Shown: positions 15,375 to 23,891 of the stretch, in pieces
Layout of the letters: every line of letters starts with the position of its first letter
How positions within the stretch are numbered: position 1 is the stretch's first letter
Assembly (NCBI GenBank): GCA_040902925.1
Contig: JBBDWJ010000159.1
Location: 1-31,300 of the forward strand
From: JBBDWJ01 sp040902925
GTDB taxonomy: Bacteria; Acidobacteriota; Terriglobia; Bryobacterales; UBA6623
Length of the DNA: 31,300 nucleotides
Reading direction: 5' to 3'
The notes under the pieces: generated by a model
What the model saw: the letters and a program-made list of their open reading frames with translations, nothing else
Told to the model about the DNA's origin: nothing
The model's database searches: none
Made by a program: the position numbers and the translations under genes

Positions 15375-16148
15375 CTAGCTGGAGAGCATTGCCCGCAGGA
15401 CCGACATCGCCTGATCGGCCGTTCTGTCAAACAGCAGCGGCATGACGGGGCCGAACGCCGCCATCATAACGAGGCAAATCGCCATCTTGAGTGGAAACGA
15501 GAGCGTGATGACCTGAAGCTGTGAGTTCAAGCGTCCCAGCAGCGACAGGGAGATGTCGATCATCGCCATGAGCGCCAGGATGGGCAGAACGAGCCCGAGT
15601 CCGAGTTGAAACACGGTCGACCCGGCCCGGATCACCTGTTGGGCTATGGGTTCGGTGATTGCGAACTGCCCCGGAGGGGAAGTCTCGAGGCTCTGAGCCA
15701 GCAGGAAAACCAGTTGCTGGTGCAGATCAAAGGCAAAGAAGAGCAGGCCGGATGTCAATTGCGCCAGCACCACGAGAATGTTCGATTCGGCTTGCGTGCC
15801 GGGGTCTACCGCGGTGGCGTAGGTGTAGCCGGCGGGCAGGCTGATCGCCTGGGCCCCGAGGGCGAATAGCTCCAGAACGAACGCGATCAAAAGGCCCACC
15901 GTAACGCCGAGAGCCAGCTCGCTGAGCCCCCAAATGAGGAGCTGCCCGAAGCTCGGGTCGGCGCCCTGCAACTGCGGCCATTTGGGATAGAGCGCCAGCG
16001 CCAGCGTCATCGACAGCCCGGCGCGGGCCACGGGCGGCGCATTGCGAATGCCTGGAACCGGCGCGAACACAAACACGCCGCCGACGCGCAGCATCACCAG
16101 GATGAAGGCATGCAGGGTGTGGACGGGAATTTGGAGATCAACCGGCAT
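15375..16148 (-). CDS. fliR: Flagellar export gate protein FliR
   Basis: 257-residue membrane protein that builds the export gate with FliP and FliQ. Typical parts: VMLRVGGVFVFAPVPG near the N-terminus, LALGVTVGLLIAFVLELFALGAQAI in pattern in the middle, and the C-terminal FPLKMAICLVMMA. ATG 16148 overlaps the fliQ stop by 11 bases, showing coupling. The order fliP-fliQ-fliR-flhB is the widely conserved one. Confidence 0.96.
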   Translation of the reverse strand: MPVDLQIPVHTLHAFILVMLRVGGVFVFAPVPGIRNAPPVARAGLSMTLALALYPKWPQLQGADPSFGQLLIWGLSELALGVTVGLLIAFVLELFALGAQAISLPAGYTYATAVDPGTQAESNILVVLAQLTSGLLFFAFDLHQQLVFLLAQSLETSPPGQFAITEPIAQQVIRAGSTVFQLGLGLVLPILALMAMIDISLSLLGRLNSQLQVITLSFPLKMAICLVMMAAFGPVMPLLFDRTADQAMSVLRAMLSS

Positions 16149-16407
16149 ATCTCCAAAGGTCCTGGAACAGCGCCCGCGTGTAGTCGGTCATTTGGGTGAC
16201 CATCCAGGGCATCAACAGCAGGAAGCCAAACAGGAACGCGCCCAGGCGCGGCACCGTGCTGAAGACAGAATCCTGCATCGAGGTAAGCACCTGGACCAGG
16301 TTGATGGCGATGCCGACAGTGAAGCCGATCATCAGCAGCGGCGACGCCAGCCAGAACGCCATCATCAAAGCTTTGCTGATAACTTCGATCGCAAGTTCGG
16401 GGGACAT
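16138..16407 (-). CDS. fliQ: Flagellar export gate protein FliQ
   Basis: 89 residues with two membrane helices, the standard FliQ size. MSPELAIEVISKAL, then FWLASPLLMIGFTVGIAINL, then TSMQDSVFSTVPRLGAF match the family closely. It packs around the FliP/FliR core of the export gate. It follows fliP by 27 bases and overlaps fliR. Confidence 0.96.
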   Translation of the reverse strand: MSPELAIEVISKALMMAFWLASPLLMIGFTVGIAINLVQVLTSMQDSVFSTVPRLGAFLFGFLLLMPWMVTQMTDYTRALFQDLWRYAG

Positions 16408-16434
16408 AAAGGTCTCCGCGAGGCGGCAGCCTCG

Positions 16435-17190
16435 CTACGGATAAAAGCTCTTCATCAGGGAACCGACGACCAGCGACCAGCCGTCGACCAGCACGAAGAG
16501 CAAGATCTTGAACGGCGCGGACAGCATCACGGGGGGAAGCTGAATCATTCCAATCGACAACGTGACCGATGCAACGACCAGATCGATGATGACGAACGGC
16601 AAATAGAGCACCGCGCCGATCTGGAATCCGGCCTTGAGCTCCGAAAGGATGTACGAGGGAATCAAAACGGAGAGGCTGAGATCCTCGGCCGTGGCCGGCT
16701 CGGGCGATCCGGTGACTTCCAGAAACAGCTTGATGTCGGACTCCCTGACGAACTTGGTCATGAAGGTCTTGAGCGGTTTTGAGCCAATGTCGAGAGCTTG
16801 TTCGGTCGAGATCTGCCCGGCCTCAAGAGGCTGCCAGGCATTGGCGTACATCTCCGACGTCACCGGCTTCATGACCAGCAACGAAATGAACAACGCAAGC
16901 CCAAGCAGGATCGGGTTCGACGGGGTCGCCTGCGTTCCGAGCGCCTGCCGCAGAAAGTGCAGCACGATGATCGTGCGCAGGAAAGGCGTGATCGACATGA
17001 TCACGGCCGGCAGAACGGTCAGCAGCGTCAGCCCCAGCGCGATCTGCATCGGCATGCTGAGCGTCGTGCCGTTCTCGCCGGTTTGAAAACCGAAACCGGC
17101 AAGCGGCGAAGCGGCCGGGGCGGACTGGCCCGCAACCGGAATCACGCCGGCCAGCAGCAGCGCTGCAAGCAAGATGAGTTTCTGGGGCAT
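16435..17190 (-). CDS. fliP: Flagellar export gate protein FliP
   Basis: 251-residue membrane protein, main ring of the export gate. It begins with a cleavable signal peptide (residues 1-22, ending PVAGQS), a known feature of FliP. The family signatures SITPFLRTIIVLHFLRQALG and the later LIPSYILSELKAGFQIGAVL are clear, as is the C-terminal PPVMLSAPFKILLFVLVDGW. It starts 3 bases after the fliO stop. Confidence 0.97.
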   Translation of the reverse strand: MPQKLILLAALLLAGVIPVAGQSAPAASPLAGFGFQTGENGTTLSMPMQIALGLTLLTVLPAVIMSITPFLRTIIVLHFLRQALGTQATPSNPILLGLALFISLLVMKPVTSEMYANAWQPLEAGQISTEQALDIGSKPLKTFMTKFVRESDIKLFLEVTGSPEPATAEDLSLSVLIPSYILSELKAGFQIGAVLYLPFVIIDLVVASVTLSIGMIQLPPVMLSAPFKILLFVLVDGWSLVVGSLMKSFYP

Positions 17191-17193
17191 GGT

Positions 17194-17523
17194 CTAATGC
17201 TCCCGATGAACCGGGCTGCCCGGCCACGGCGGGCCGGGTGAGGCGTCTTTCCTCCCGACGGTCTCGATCAGGTTGATGCCGGATGGAGAGGAGCCGAGAA
17301 GCAAGACCTGATCGGTGGTTTCCACCAGAAACAGAGAGTGCTGCGATGTCAGCGCCAGCCGCTCGACAACGTTGAGGCGGCGCGCTCCGCCGCCGAACGG
17401 CCGCTTCAGCGAAAATTGCGCGACGCCCTTTCTTCGCAGCGCCCACAGCAGCAAGAACAACAGGCCCAGCACGAGCAGGGCCGCCGCGCCGCGCTGCATG
17501 GCTTGCACCGACTCACTCCACAT
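17194..17523 (-). CDS. fliO: Flagellar assembly protein FliO
   Basis: 109 residues: one membrane helix near the N-terminus (about 14-29, LLVLGLLFLLLWALRR) and a small cytoplasmic domain with LNVVERLALTSQHSLFLVET, the typical FliO motif. FliO helps FliP assemble. It overlaps fliN by 11 bases and leads directly into fliP. Sequence is weakly conserved in this family, so position supports the call. Confidence 0.88.
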   Translation of the reverse strand: MWSESVQAMQRGAAALLVLGLLFLLLWALRRKGVAQFSLKRPFGGGARRLNVVERLALTSQHSLFLVETTDQVLLLGSSPSGINLIETVGRKDASPGPPWPGSPVHREH

Positions 17524-17761
17524 CGCCCACCTCGGTTACCTGCACTTGGCGGGAGCGCCCGCGAGCGAGAACCTCGGCGCGCCCGATGCGAGAGCCGCCG
17601 ACGACCAGATCGAGGGCTTCGCCGGTGGTCCTCGGAAGGCGGATGACACTGCCGGCCTTCAGGTCGATCAACTCACCGAGAGTGATGACCCGCCGGCCGA
17701 GCTCCGCCTCGATGCTCACGGGGACGCCCTCGAGGCAGCCCAGATTGATGCTTGGGTCCAT
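17513..17761 (-). CDS. fliN: Flagellar motor switch protein FliN (single SpoA domain)
   Basis: 82 residues consisting of one SpoA/surface-presentation domain: VPVSIEAELGRR, LGELIDLKAGSVIRLPR and GGSRIGRAEVLAR. FliN forms the base of the C-ring and docks the export ATPase complex. It is shorter than Escherichia coli FliN because it lacks an N-terminal extension. It sits between flgE (10 bases upstream) and fliO. Its partner fliM is far away at 26.8 kb on the other strand. Confidence 0.94.
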   Translation of the reverse strand: MDPSINLGCLEGVPVSIEAELGRRVITLGELIDLKAGSVIRLPRTTGEALDLVVGGSRIGRAEVLARGRSRQVQVTEVGDVE

Positions 17762-17771
17762 CTATGTTCCG

Positions 17772-19007
17772 TTACCGTTTCAGGTTGAGAGTTTCCTGAG
17801 CGATTTCATCCGCGGTGGTGACGACCCGCGAATTCGCCTGATAGGCGCGCTGGTAGCGGATCAGGCGCGTGAACTCGGAGGCGATATCGACGGTCGAAGA
17901 TTCGAGCGCCGCGCCGCGCACATCCCCACGTCCGCCAGTGCCGGCGGGCCCGATAGCCGGCGCCGCGCTCTTCGAGGTGAGCCGGAAGGAGTTGTTGCCT
18001 GCCGAGGCCATCGAGCCGGGGTTGGCGATGGCGGCCACGGCCAGTTGCGCCACAACCTGCTCTCTGCCGCCGGTGAACCGCGCCACGACCAGGCCTCCCT
18101 GGGTGATTTCGAGGTTGATCATCTCGGCGGGTACTTCGCCGTTCTGAGAGACTGACGAAACTGCGGACTGTTGCGAGAACTGCGTCAGCATGGAATCGGT
18201 GCCATTGAATAGGTTCCAATCCATCGCCACGTCCGCCGCGCCGTTGGTGAACCCGGTGATCGCCACCGGCGTGATGCCTGGAGCCGCCGGCGCAGTGATC
18301 TGTCCGTCGGGGCCGAACGTGATAGTGCCGGTGGCCAGCGAACTCGGCGTGCCCGCCGTACCGCTGGTAAGGTCCTCGCCGGGGATCATGACGTCGTAGT
18401 CCCAGTCGGTCGCCGACGTCTTGGTGAAGTTGAAGGTGACGATGTGCGTGGCTCCGAGCGAGTCGACAATCTCGGCCGGAACGGAAAACGCCGCGCCGGC
18501 GGCCGCGCTGGCGTCAAGATTCAAACGCATCGAGATCTCGGTGGTGGCGATCGGGGGCAACAAGCCGCTGGTCGGCAAAACGATGTCGGAGATGGGGCCC
18601 GTGGGGGTCACGGTACCGTTCACCGCGGCCCAACCCTGCACGTTGTGGCCTCCTCTGGTCACCAGGTTGCCCGTGGCATCGGTGGTGAAGTTGCCGGAGC
18701 GCGTGAAGAGCTGGCTGTCCGACGCGTCGCGAACGACGAAAAAGCCGTTGCCTTGAAGCGCGGCGTCCAAACCGGTGCCAGTGACCTCGACGGCGCCCTG
18801 TATGTACTGGCGGCTCGTCGAAGGCCGGCCCACGCCGGCGCCGATCTCCAGGCCTTCGGTCACGAATTGCGTGACCAGGTCGTCGAACGAAACGCGGCTC
18901 CCCTTGAAAGCGACAGTGTTCAGGTTCGCGAGGTTATCGCCGGTCACACTGATGGCCGCGGCGTTCGCGTTCAGAGCCGAAAGCGCTGTCGAAAATGGAT
19001 CGAACAT
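17772..19007 (-). CDS. flgE: Flagellar hook protein FlgE
   Basis: 411-residue hook subunit. The N-terminal rod/hook motif is clear (ALSALNANAAAISVTGDNLA, then NTVAFKGSRVSF), as is the C-terminal coiled region ending RYQRAYQANSRVVTTADEIA. The middle, rich in Gly, Thr and Ala, is the variable surface domain, with GNGFFVVRD and LFTRSGNF as usual. It is exported through the apparatus encoded downstream. AGGAGATTTTTGA precedes the ATG. Confidence 0.96.
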   Translation of the reverse strand: MFDPFSTALSALNANAAAISVTGDNLANLNTVAFKGSRVSFDDLVTQFVTEGLEIGAGVGRPSTSRQYIQGAVEVTGTGLDAALQGNGFFVVRDASDSQLFTRSGNFTTDATGNLVTRGGHNVQGWAAVNGTVTPTGPISDIVLPTSGLLPPIATTEISMRLNLDASAAAGAAFSVPAEIVDSLGATHIVTFNFTKTSATDWDYDVMIPGEDLTSGTAGTPSSLATGTITFGPDGQITAPAAPGITPVAITGFTNGAADVAMDWNLFNGTDSMLTQFSQQSAVSSVSQNGEVPAEMINLEITQGGLVVARFTGGREQVVAQLAVAAIANPGSMASAGNNSFRLTSKSAAPAIGPAGTGGRGDVRGAALESSTVDIASEFTRLIRYQRAYQANSRVVTTADEIAQETLNLKR

Positions 19008-19049
19008 TCAAAAATCTCCTTTATCCGTTCATGACACTATCAGGGGGAG

Positions 19050-19343
19050 TTACTGGGCTGCCGTTGGAGCGTCGGACTCCGCGGCCGCCGGCGCGGGCTC
19101 AACGCGGAGCGACTGGATTTCGTCGCGTATACCAATCAATTGCTCGAGCTCACTGAACTGGGCGAGCTGCGAAAGAAACTCCATGCCGTCGGCCGGGTTC
19201 AGCGGGTCCTGGTTTTGGAGCTGGGCGACCAGCAGTTGCAGGAAGGCATCCTTGCCGGCCAGGGCCTCGTTCTGGCGCGGGGCGGCGCTTTCACTGCTCT
19301 CCGCTGCGGTGGGGAGCGTGCTGGTTGTCTGTGTGACGTTCAT
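19050..19343 (-). CDS. flgD: Flagellar hook cap protein FlgD, minimal form
   Basis: 97 residues. The conserved FlgD N-terminal block is present: LAGKDAFLQLLVAQLQNQDP followed by LNPADGMEFLSQLAQFSELE. The C-terminal Ig-like and Tudor-like domains of the 230-residue Escherichia coli protein are absent. The stop is followed by a 42-base gap to flgE, so no cut-off reading frame is apparent. Start ATG 19343 has AGGAGG 6 bases upstream. The open frame further upstream is shadow. FlgD caps the growing hook. Confidence 0.93.
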   Translation of the reverse strand: MNVTQTTSTLPTAAESSESAAPRQNEALAGKDAFLQLLVAQLQNQDPLNPADGMEFLSQLAQFSELEQLIGIRDEIQSLRVEPAPAAAESDAPTAAQ

Positions 19344-19351
19344 AGAGCCTC

Positions 19352-21244
19352 CTAGTCGATATCCTCGGGCCACTCGCCCCGGCGCTGGCCGCGTTGCTGC
19401 GCATCTTCGGGCGAGTGACGGCGGCCGTTGTGGCCGCGCGTTTCGTCTTGGCTTAACTCGAGCGTGTCGGAGCGGGAATCGTCCGCCGTCGACGAGCCCG
19501 ACGACGGGTTCCAGAGTTTTACGTCAAAGCCTTGCTGGTGCAATCCGCCGGCGAGCGAACCGAGATCGCTGCGTAGCGACTGCGCTAGCGCGGGGTCGCT
19601 GGACCGCACGGTCATATGGACCTGGCCGCCGCGATCGGTGAGCACAACGTTGGCCGCGCCGCGATCTTCGCTCTGAATCTTGAAGCTGAGCGAGCGGGCC
19701 GGCTGGCTTGTTTCGGGAGCGGGTGTCTCATCGATTCCGCCGAGTTGAGCCGCGGCCGGAATCGTTACCGGCTTTGGCGATGGCGTCGCTGTTGACAGAG
19801 GTTGTGACCCGCCCGGAGCTTGCGAGAGTGGCGTCGTCTGCTGCATTCCGCGATCGAAACCGCCGCTCGGATGATCCGGGTTTGCAAAAGAGTCGCCGCT
19901 TCCAGCAAAGCCGGCGCCCCGCCGGAACGCATCGCGCTGCTGGCTTTTCAATGCTTCGGGCGTGGTTTTCGATTCGGGTGACTGGCCGCCCTCGGAATCC
20001 GGCGAGTCTGTATCGCGAAGCGAGGTCGTCAGCCGCGCCAGGTTGGCCTGTTGCGAATTCGCCTGGGCCGCATCGGATGCGCCTTCCCCGCCGCGCAACC
20101 GGATCTCCCCTTGGAACGCGATCTCCGAGAGAGGCTGCTTGGATTGGCCTTCGCTCGCGGCGATTGTCTGCGCATCGGCTCCGCCTGCCTGCTGTTGCAT
20201 CACCGCCCGGGCATTCGGACGCGTACTCTCTGATGTGCCCGATGTACCTGCCGCAGCGTCGGGTTTCGTCGTGTTCGTGGCCGGCGCGGATGCGTAAAGG
20301 CTCGCCACGGCATTCGCGGGCGCGCTCGATGCGCTCTCCGCGTGACTTTGCTGTTTTGCCTGGGCCGGGTTCCCGTCAGCTTGCGCGTTGTTGAATGCGA
20401 TCTCGTCGTTTTGCGCCGGGGAGACTTTGCGGCCGGCTTCCTGATGCTGGTTGTCGCCCGCAAGACCGGGAACAGTACCTTCGGTCAACGAAGCGGAGAG
20501 ATCGTGCCCCGGCTCGCCGGCCGGCGTCTTGCCACTCTCCGGCGGTTGCTGCTGGCTGGCGATGCTCGCTAATAAAGAGTCGAGACCCGAGAGCGCACCG
20601 CCGGATTTTCCGCGCGGCGATGCGGCCTCCGAATTCAACGCCAGATCGCCGGAGGTTAGCGCGGCGGATTCCGCTTTTGGCTGCAGCCGCGCTGCTTGCG
20701 CCAGGTGGGCGCCGCCAGTTAAGGCGATCCCAATGGCGTTCGATGAGTTGGCCAGTACTTCGCTGCTTGCTTGGGCCAGATGCGATTGCGGTTGCGACTG
20801 CGGTCCTTCGGAACCTGCGGCTGCGACCGCCGCCCCGTCCCCGCGAATTGCTGCAAGCAAGTCCGCCAGCCGTTGCTGCGACGCACTATCAGAGACGGCC
20901 AACTCCTCAGAAGCAAGGATGGAGAGGGACTCAGGGCCAGCACTGCTGGGCTCCTGACCGGTTGTGCCAATCGCTGAAGTCCAGGCGGCGGAGAACGGAC
21001 TTGCTTGCGGGGGGGGATCTTTCACCTGCGGCGGCTGTCCGCCCGCGGATGTATACAAAGCGAATTGCCAGTCGGATTCGGAATCGCCGGGCCCGCCTTT
21101 TCCGCCGGCGGCGCGTTTGCTGCTCGCGGATAGGCCTTCGCGGTGCTGCCGCCCGCCGCCGTCGCCCTGCCGAACGCTTGCGTTCGACTCGAGCTCATTG
21201 GCCGCGGGCGTAACCAGGGACAACGCGCTGAAGGAGAAACCCAT
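19352..21244 (-). CDS. fliK: Flagellar hook-length control protein FliK
   Basis: 630 residues, first gene of the minus-strand flagellar unit. The long N-terminal part (about 1-500) is low in complexity, rich in Ala, Ser, Gly, Gln and Pro, as expected of the molecular ruler. The conserved C-terminal hook-control domain is seen as LSFKIQSEDRGAANVVLTDR, GQVHMTVRSSDPALAQSLRS and LHQQGFDVKLWN, followed by a polar tail. Start ATG 21244 is the first good start of the region (MGFSFSALSLV); it has no clear ribosome binding site, and a sigma-54-type element ends 15 bases before it. The frame is open past the start to 21541 but there it lies under flgF. Confidence 0.9.
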   Translation of the reverse strand: MGFSFSALSLVTPAANELESNASVRQGDGGGRQHREGLSASSKRAAGGKGGPGDSESDWQFALYTSAGGQPPQVKDPPPQASPFSAAWTSAIGTTGQEPSSAGPESLSILASEELAVSDSASQQRLADLLAAIRGDGAAVAAAGSEGPQSQPQSHLAQASSEVLANSSNAIGIALTGGAHLAQAARLQPKAESAALTSGDLALNSEAASPRGKSGGALSGLDSLLASIASQQQPPESGKTPAGEPGHDLSASLTEGTVPGLAGDNQHQEAGRKVSPAQNDEIAFNNAQADGNPAQAKQQSHAESASSAPANAVASLYASAPATNTTKPDAAAGTSGTSESTRPNARAVMQQQAGGADAQTIAASEGQSKQPLSEIAFQGEIRLRGGEGASDAAQANSQQANLARLTTSLRDTDSPDSEGGQSPESKTTPEALKSQQRDAFRRGAGFAGSGDSFANPDHPSGGFDRGMQQTTPLSQAPGGSQPLSTATPSPKPVTIPAAAQLGGIDETPAPETSQPARSLSFKIQSEDRGAANVVLTDRGGQVHMTVRSSDPALAQSLRSDLGSLAGGLHQQGFDVKLWNPSSGSSTADDSRSDTLELSQDETRGHNGRRHSPEDAQQRGQRRGEWPEDID

Positions 21245-21259
21245 GCACCCAGCGGGTAC

Positions 21260-21275
21260 GCAGGTTAGATGCCAA
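21260..21275 (-). promoter_or_regulatory. Sigma-54-type -24/-12 element before fliK
   Basis: On the minus strand TTGGCATCTAACCTGC has GG and GC exactly 10 bases apart and fits TTGGCA...TGC of the consensus. Predicted start of transcription is near 21248, only about 4 bases before the fliK ATG. Confidence 0.5.
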
Positions 21276-21426
21276 AGGTGCGGGACGGAGTTTTCAACAA
21301 CTTGTGAGCACGGCAGTAGCGAGATTTCGCCGCTCGGCCTTGCGCGGCGTTGAGAAAGCAACAGTGCCCTACATCTATTTTCGAACCGCCGGACTGAATT
21401 TAGAGGGTTTTTGTCCCAGCCGCATT

Positions 21427-21442
21427 TTGGAAGGCCGCGTGC
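21427..21442 (+). promoter_or_regulatory. Sigma-54-type -24/-12 element before flgF
   Basis: TTGGAAGGCCGCGTGC followed by A keeps the GG-N10-GC spacing and the TTGG and TGCA cores. Predicted start is near 21454, about 5 bases before the flgF ATG. It mirrors the element facing fliK. Confidence 0.45.
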
Positions 21443-21458
21443 ACCCCTCGGTTCCGCC

Positions 21459-22190
21459 ATGGATCCGATTTGGGTAACAGCGGCTAGCGGTCTCCGGGCG
21501 CGTATGGAAGCGCTCGACGTGCTTGGCAATAATATCGCCAACGCCGCGACCGACGGTTATAAAGGCGATCGTGAGCTTTACAACCTCCATTTCGGCCAGG
21601 CGACGCGGCACCTGCAAACTTCCGTGTCGCTGCCCATCATCGAGGGCCAGTGGACCGACTTTTCCCAGGGGCTGCTACAGACTACGGACAATCCGCTCGA
21701 TTTTGCGCTGCGCGGCGAAGGCTTCTTTGCCGTGAACGGGCCATCGGGCCCTCTCTATACCAGAAGCGGGAGTTTCCGTCTGGCGAAGGACGGCACCGTG
21801 GAAACGCCGGACGGCTACACCGTGCGCCTCGCCGGCAACGACAAGCCGCTGAAGGTGGAGGGCGAGGCGCCGCTCGAGATTTCCAGCAAGGGCGACGTGC
21901 GGCAGGCCGGCCAGATCCTGGGCCGCCTCGAAATCGTGCGGTTCGACGATCCGACGGTTCTCTCCAAGCAAGGCGGCACGATGTTTCAACCCGCCGCTGG
22001 AGTGAAGCCGGTGGCCGCCGACACCGAAGTGCTGCAAGGCAAGGTGGAAGCCTCGAACGTATCGAGCGCCGAATCCGCCGTGCGCATCGTCAGCGTGATG
22101 CGGCAGTTTGAAATGTTGCAGAAAGCGATCTCGCTGGCCTCGGATATGGACCGCCAGGTGATCAACGAAGTGGCGAAGGTAGGACAGTAG
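21459..22190 (+). CDS. flgF: Flagellar basal-body rod protein FlgF
   Basis: 243-residue proximal/distal rod component. N-terminal rod motif ARMEALDVLGNNIANAATDG, middle signature NPLDFALRGEGFFAVNG and YTRSGSF, and C-terminal NVSSAESAVRIVSVMRQFEM are all family-typical. ATG 21459 (MDPIWVTAASG) matches the normal FlgF start; the frame is open to 21411 but without homology. It opens the plus-strand unit flgF-flgG-flgA-flgH-flgI-flgJ and is divergent from fliK. Confidence 0.94.
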   Translation: MDPIWVTAASGLRARMEALDVLGNNIANAATDGYKGDRELYNLHFGQATRHLQTSVSLPIIEGQWTDFSQGLLQTTDNPLDFALRGEGFFAVNGPSGPLYTRSGSFRLAKDGTVETPDGYTVRLAGNDKPLKVEGEAPLEISSKGDVRQAGQILGRLEIVRFDDPTVLSKQGGTMFQPAAGVKPVAADTEVLQGKVEASNVSSAESAVRIVSVMRQFEMLQKAISLASDMDRQVINEVAKVGQ

Positions 22191-22214
22191 CCTCGCCCGG
22201 AAGGAACGATCGAG

Positions 22215-23006
22215 ATGATACGAGCTCTCTACAGCGCTGCCAGCGGCATGGAAGCCCAGCAGCTCAACCTCGACAACATTGCGCACAACATCGCCAACGC
22301 CAACACCACCGGCTACAAGACTCGCCGGGCGCAGTTCCAGGATCTGCTCTACCAGAACCTGGTGCAGCCGGGCGCGGCGGCGAGCCAGCAGACGGTCGTG
22401 CCGACTGGATTGCAGCTAGGGTTGGGCACGCGCGCGTCGTCGAACGAGGTCGTGTTCAGCCAGGGCAATTTTACGCTCACCGAGAATCCATTGGATGTCG
22501 TGATTCAAGGGCGAGGATTCTTCCAGGTGCGGCAGGCCTCGGGCGATCTGGCCTACACACGCGCCGGAGCGTTCCACCTCGACCGCGACGGCAACATCGT
22601 GACGTCCAACGGCGATCCGCTGGAGCCGCCGATCACCGTTCCCCCCGACGCGCTGTCGATCACGATCTCGAACGACGGCACCGTCAGCTTCATGCAGCCG
22701 GGCCAGTCGGCCGCTCAGTTAGGCGGGCAGTTTCAGCTCGCGAGCTTCCAGAACCCGGCCGGGTTGAACAGCATCGGCCGCAATCTTTACTTGCCTACTG
22801 ACGCGTCTGGAGATGCCATCATCGGCACGCCGGGCGGCCAGGAAGGCATGGGCGCTCTGCTGCAAGGCTATCTGGAAGACTCCAATGTTAGCGTCGTGCA
22901 GGAGTTCATCAACATGATCGTCGCGCAGCGGGCCTATGAGGCGAACTCAAAGGTCGTGCAAGCGGCGGATGAGATGTACCAGCAGGTCAACAATCTGACG
23001 CGGTAA
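22215..23006 (+). CDS. flgG: Flagellar distal rod protein FlgG
   Basis: 263 residues, the usual FlgG length. MIRALYSAASGMEAQQLNLD, the rod motif NIANANTTGYKTRRAQFQDL and C-terminal VVQEFINMIVAQRAYEANSK are almost textbook. Ribosome binding site GGAAGGAA lies 9 bases before ATG 22215. The TAA overlaps the flgA ATG (TAATG). Confidence 0.97.
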   Translation: MIRALYSAASGMEAQQLNLDNIAHNIANANTTGYKTRRAQFQDLLYQNLVQPGAAASQQTVVPTGLQLGLGTRASSNEVVFSQGNFTLTENPLDVVIQGRGFFQVRQASGDLAYTRAGAFHLDRDGNIVTSNGDPLEPPITVPPDALSITISNDGTVSFMQPGQSAAQLGGQFQLASFQNPAGLNSIGRNLYLPTDASGDAIIGTPGGQEGMGALLQGYLEDSNVSVVQEFINMIVAQRAYEANSKVVQAADEMYQQVNNLTR

Positions 23007-23890
23007 TGCTGACGGCCATCACACTTTTGTTTTCGACGCAGCTTGCCGGCTGTTTGCCAATCAGCAGCGACGTCATCGTCGCCGCGGACCTGGCCAAGGC
23101 TGCGCCGGCTTTCGCGGCGGCTCCCGCGGATACACGCATCGGATACGCGCCCGCGCCCGGCGCGACGCGCACGTTCAAAATGCCGGACCTCGAGAGGGAA
23201 GCCCGCCGCCTCGATATCGAGCTCGGCGAAGCGCGCGAAGTTTGTTTTCAGTGGCCGCTGAGCGTGCCCACCGAGGAACGCTTTCTGGAAGCGATGGAGA
23301 AGGCCCTCGAAGTTCCGGAAGCGCGCATCGAAATTCTCGAAACCAGCCGCTATCCGGCGCCTCCTGGGCCCTTGACGTTTTCGCGCTTGTCGCTGCAGCC
23401 GCCTTCGGGCGACGCGACTCCGGTGACTTGGCGAGGCCACGTCGAATACGGCCAAAACCGCCGTTTCCAAGTTTGGGCGCGCGTGCGCATCACAGCTTCG
23501 CTGAACCGCGTCGTGACGGCGGAACCGATTCGCGCCGGCGAGGCGATCCGCGCCGAGCAGGTTCGCTTGGAGCATTTTGAGGGATTTCCCTTCGGCGATC
23601 CGTCCGCAAGTGAGCTCGATCAGGTTGTGGGGCAGATTCTGGTTCGCCCGCTCACTTCCGGCATGGCGATCCCCGCGCACCTGGTGGAACGTCCTTTCGA
23701 TGTCGAAAGAGCGGACCTCGTCAAAGTGCGCGTGCGCAATGGATCGGCCGTGATTCTGGCGGAAGGCGAGGCGGAATCGGGCGGCCGCCGCGGCGATACG
23801 ATCTCGATTCGTAACCTCGCCAGCGGCGCAAAATTCAACGCCAAGATCACCGGGCCGAAGCAAGTAACGCTGACTCTCTCAGGCAAATAG
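23006..23890 (+). CDS. flgA: P-ring assembly chaperone FlgA
   Basis: 294-residue periplasmic protein that helps FlgI form the P ring. A short hydrophobic N-terminus (residues 1-20) can export it. The C-terminal SAF-type domain is seen from about residue 170: VVTAEPIRAGEAIRAEQVRL, then GQILVRPLTSGMAIPAHLVE and the final VRNGSAVILAEGEA. It is translationally coupled to flgG by a one-base overlap and followed by flgH after one base. The N-terminal third is poorly conserved in the family. Confidence 0.92.
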   Translation: MLTAITLLFSTQLAGCLPISSDVIVAADLAKAAPAFAAAPADTRIGYAPAPGATRTFKMPDLEREARRLDIELGEAREVCFQWPLSVPTEERFLEAMEKALEVPEARIEILETSRYPAPPGPLTFSRLSLQPPSGDATPVTWRGHVEYGQNRRFQVWARVRITASLNRVVTAEPIRAGEAIRAEQVRLEHFEGFPFGDPSASELDQVVGQILVRPLTSGMAIPAHLVERPFDVERADLVKVRVRNGSAVILAEGEAESGGRRGDTISIRNLASGAKFNAKITGPKQVTLTLSGK

Positions 23891-23891
23891 C

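Noticed and set aside
21358..21369. GGGCACTGTTGC on the minus strand as a sigma-54 promoter
   Set aside because: GG and GC are 7 bases apart instead of 10.
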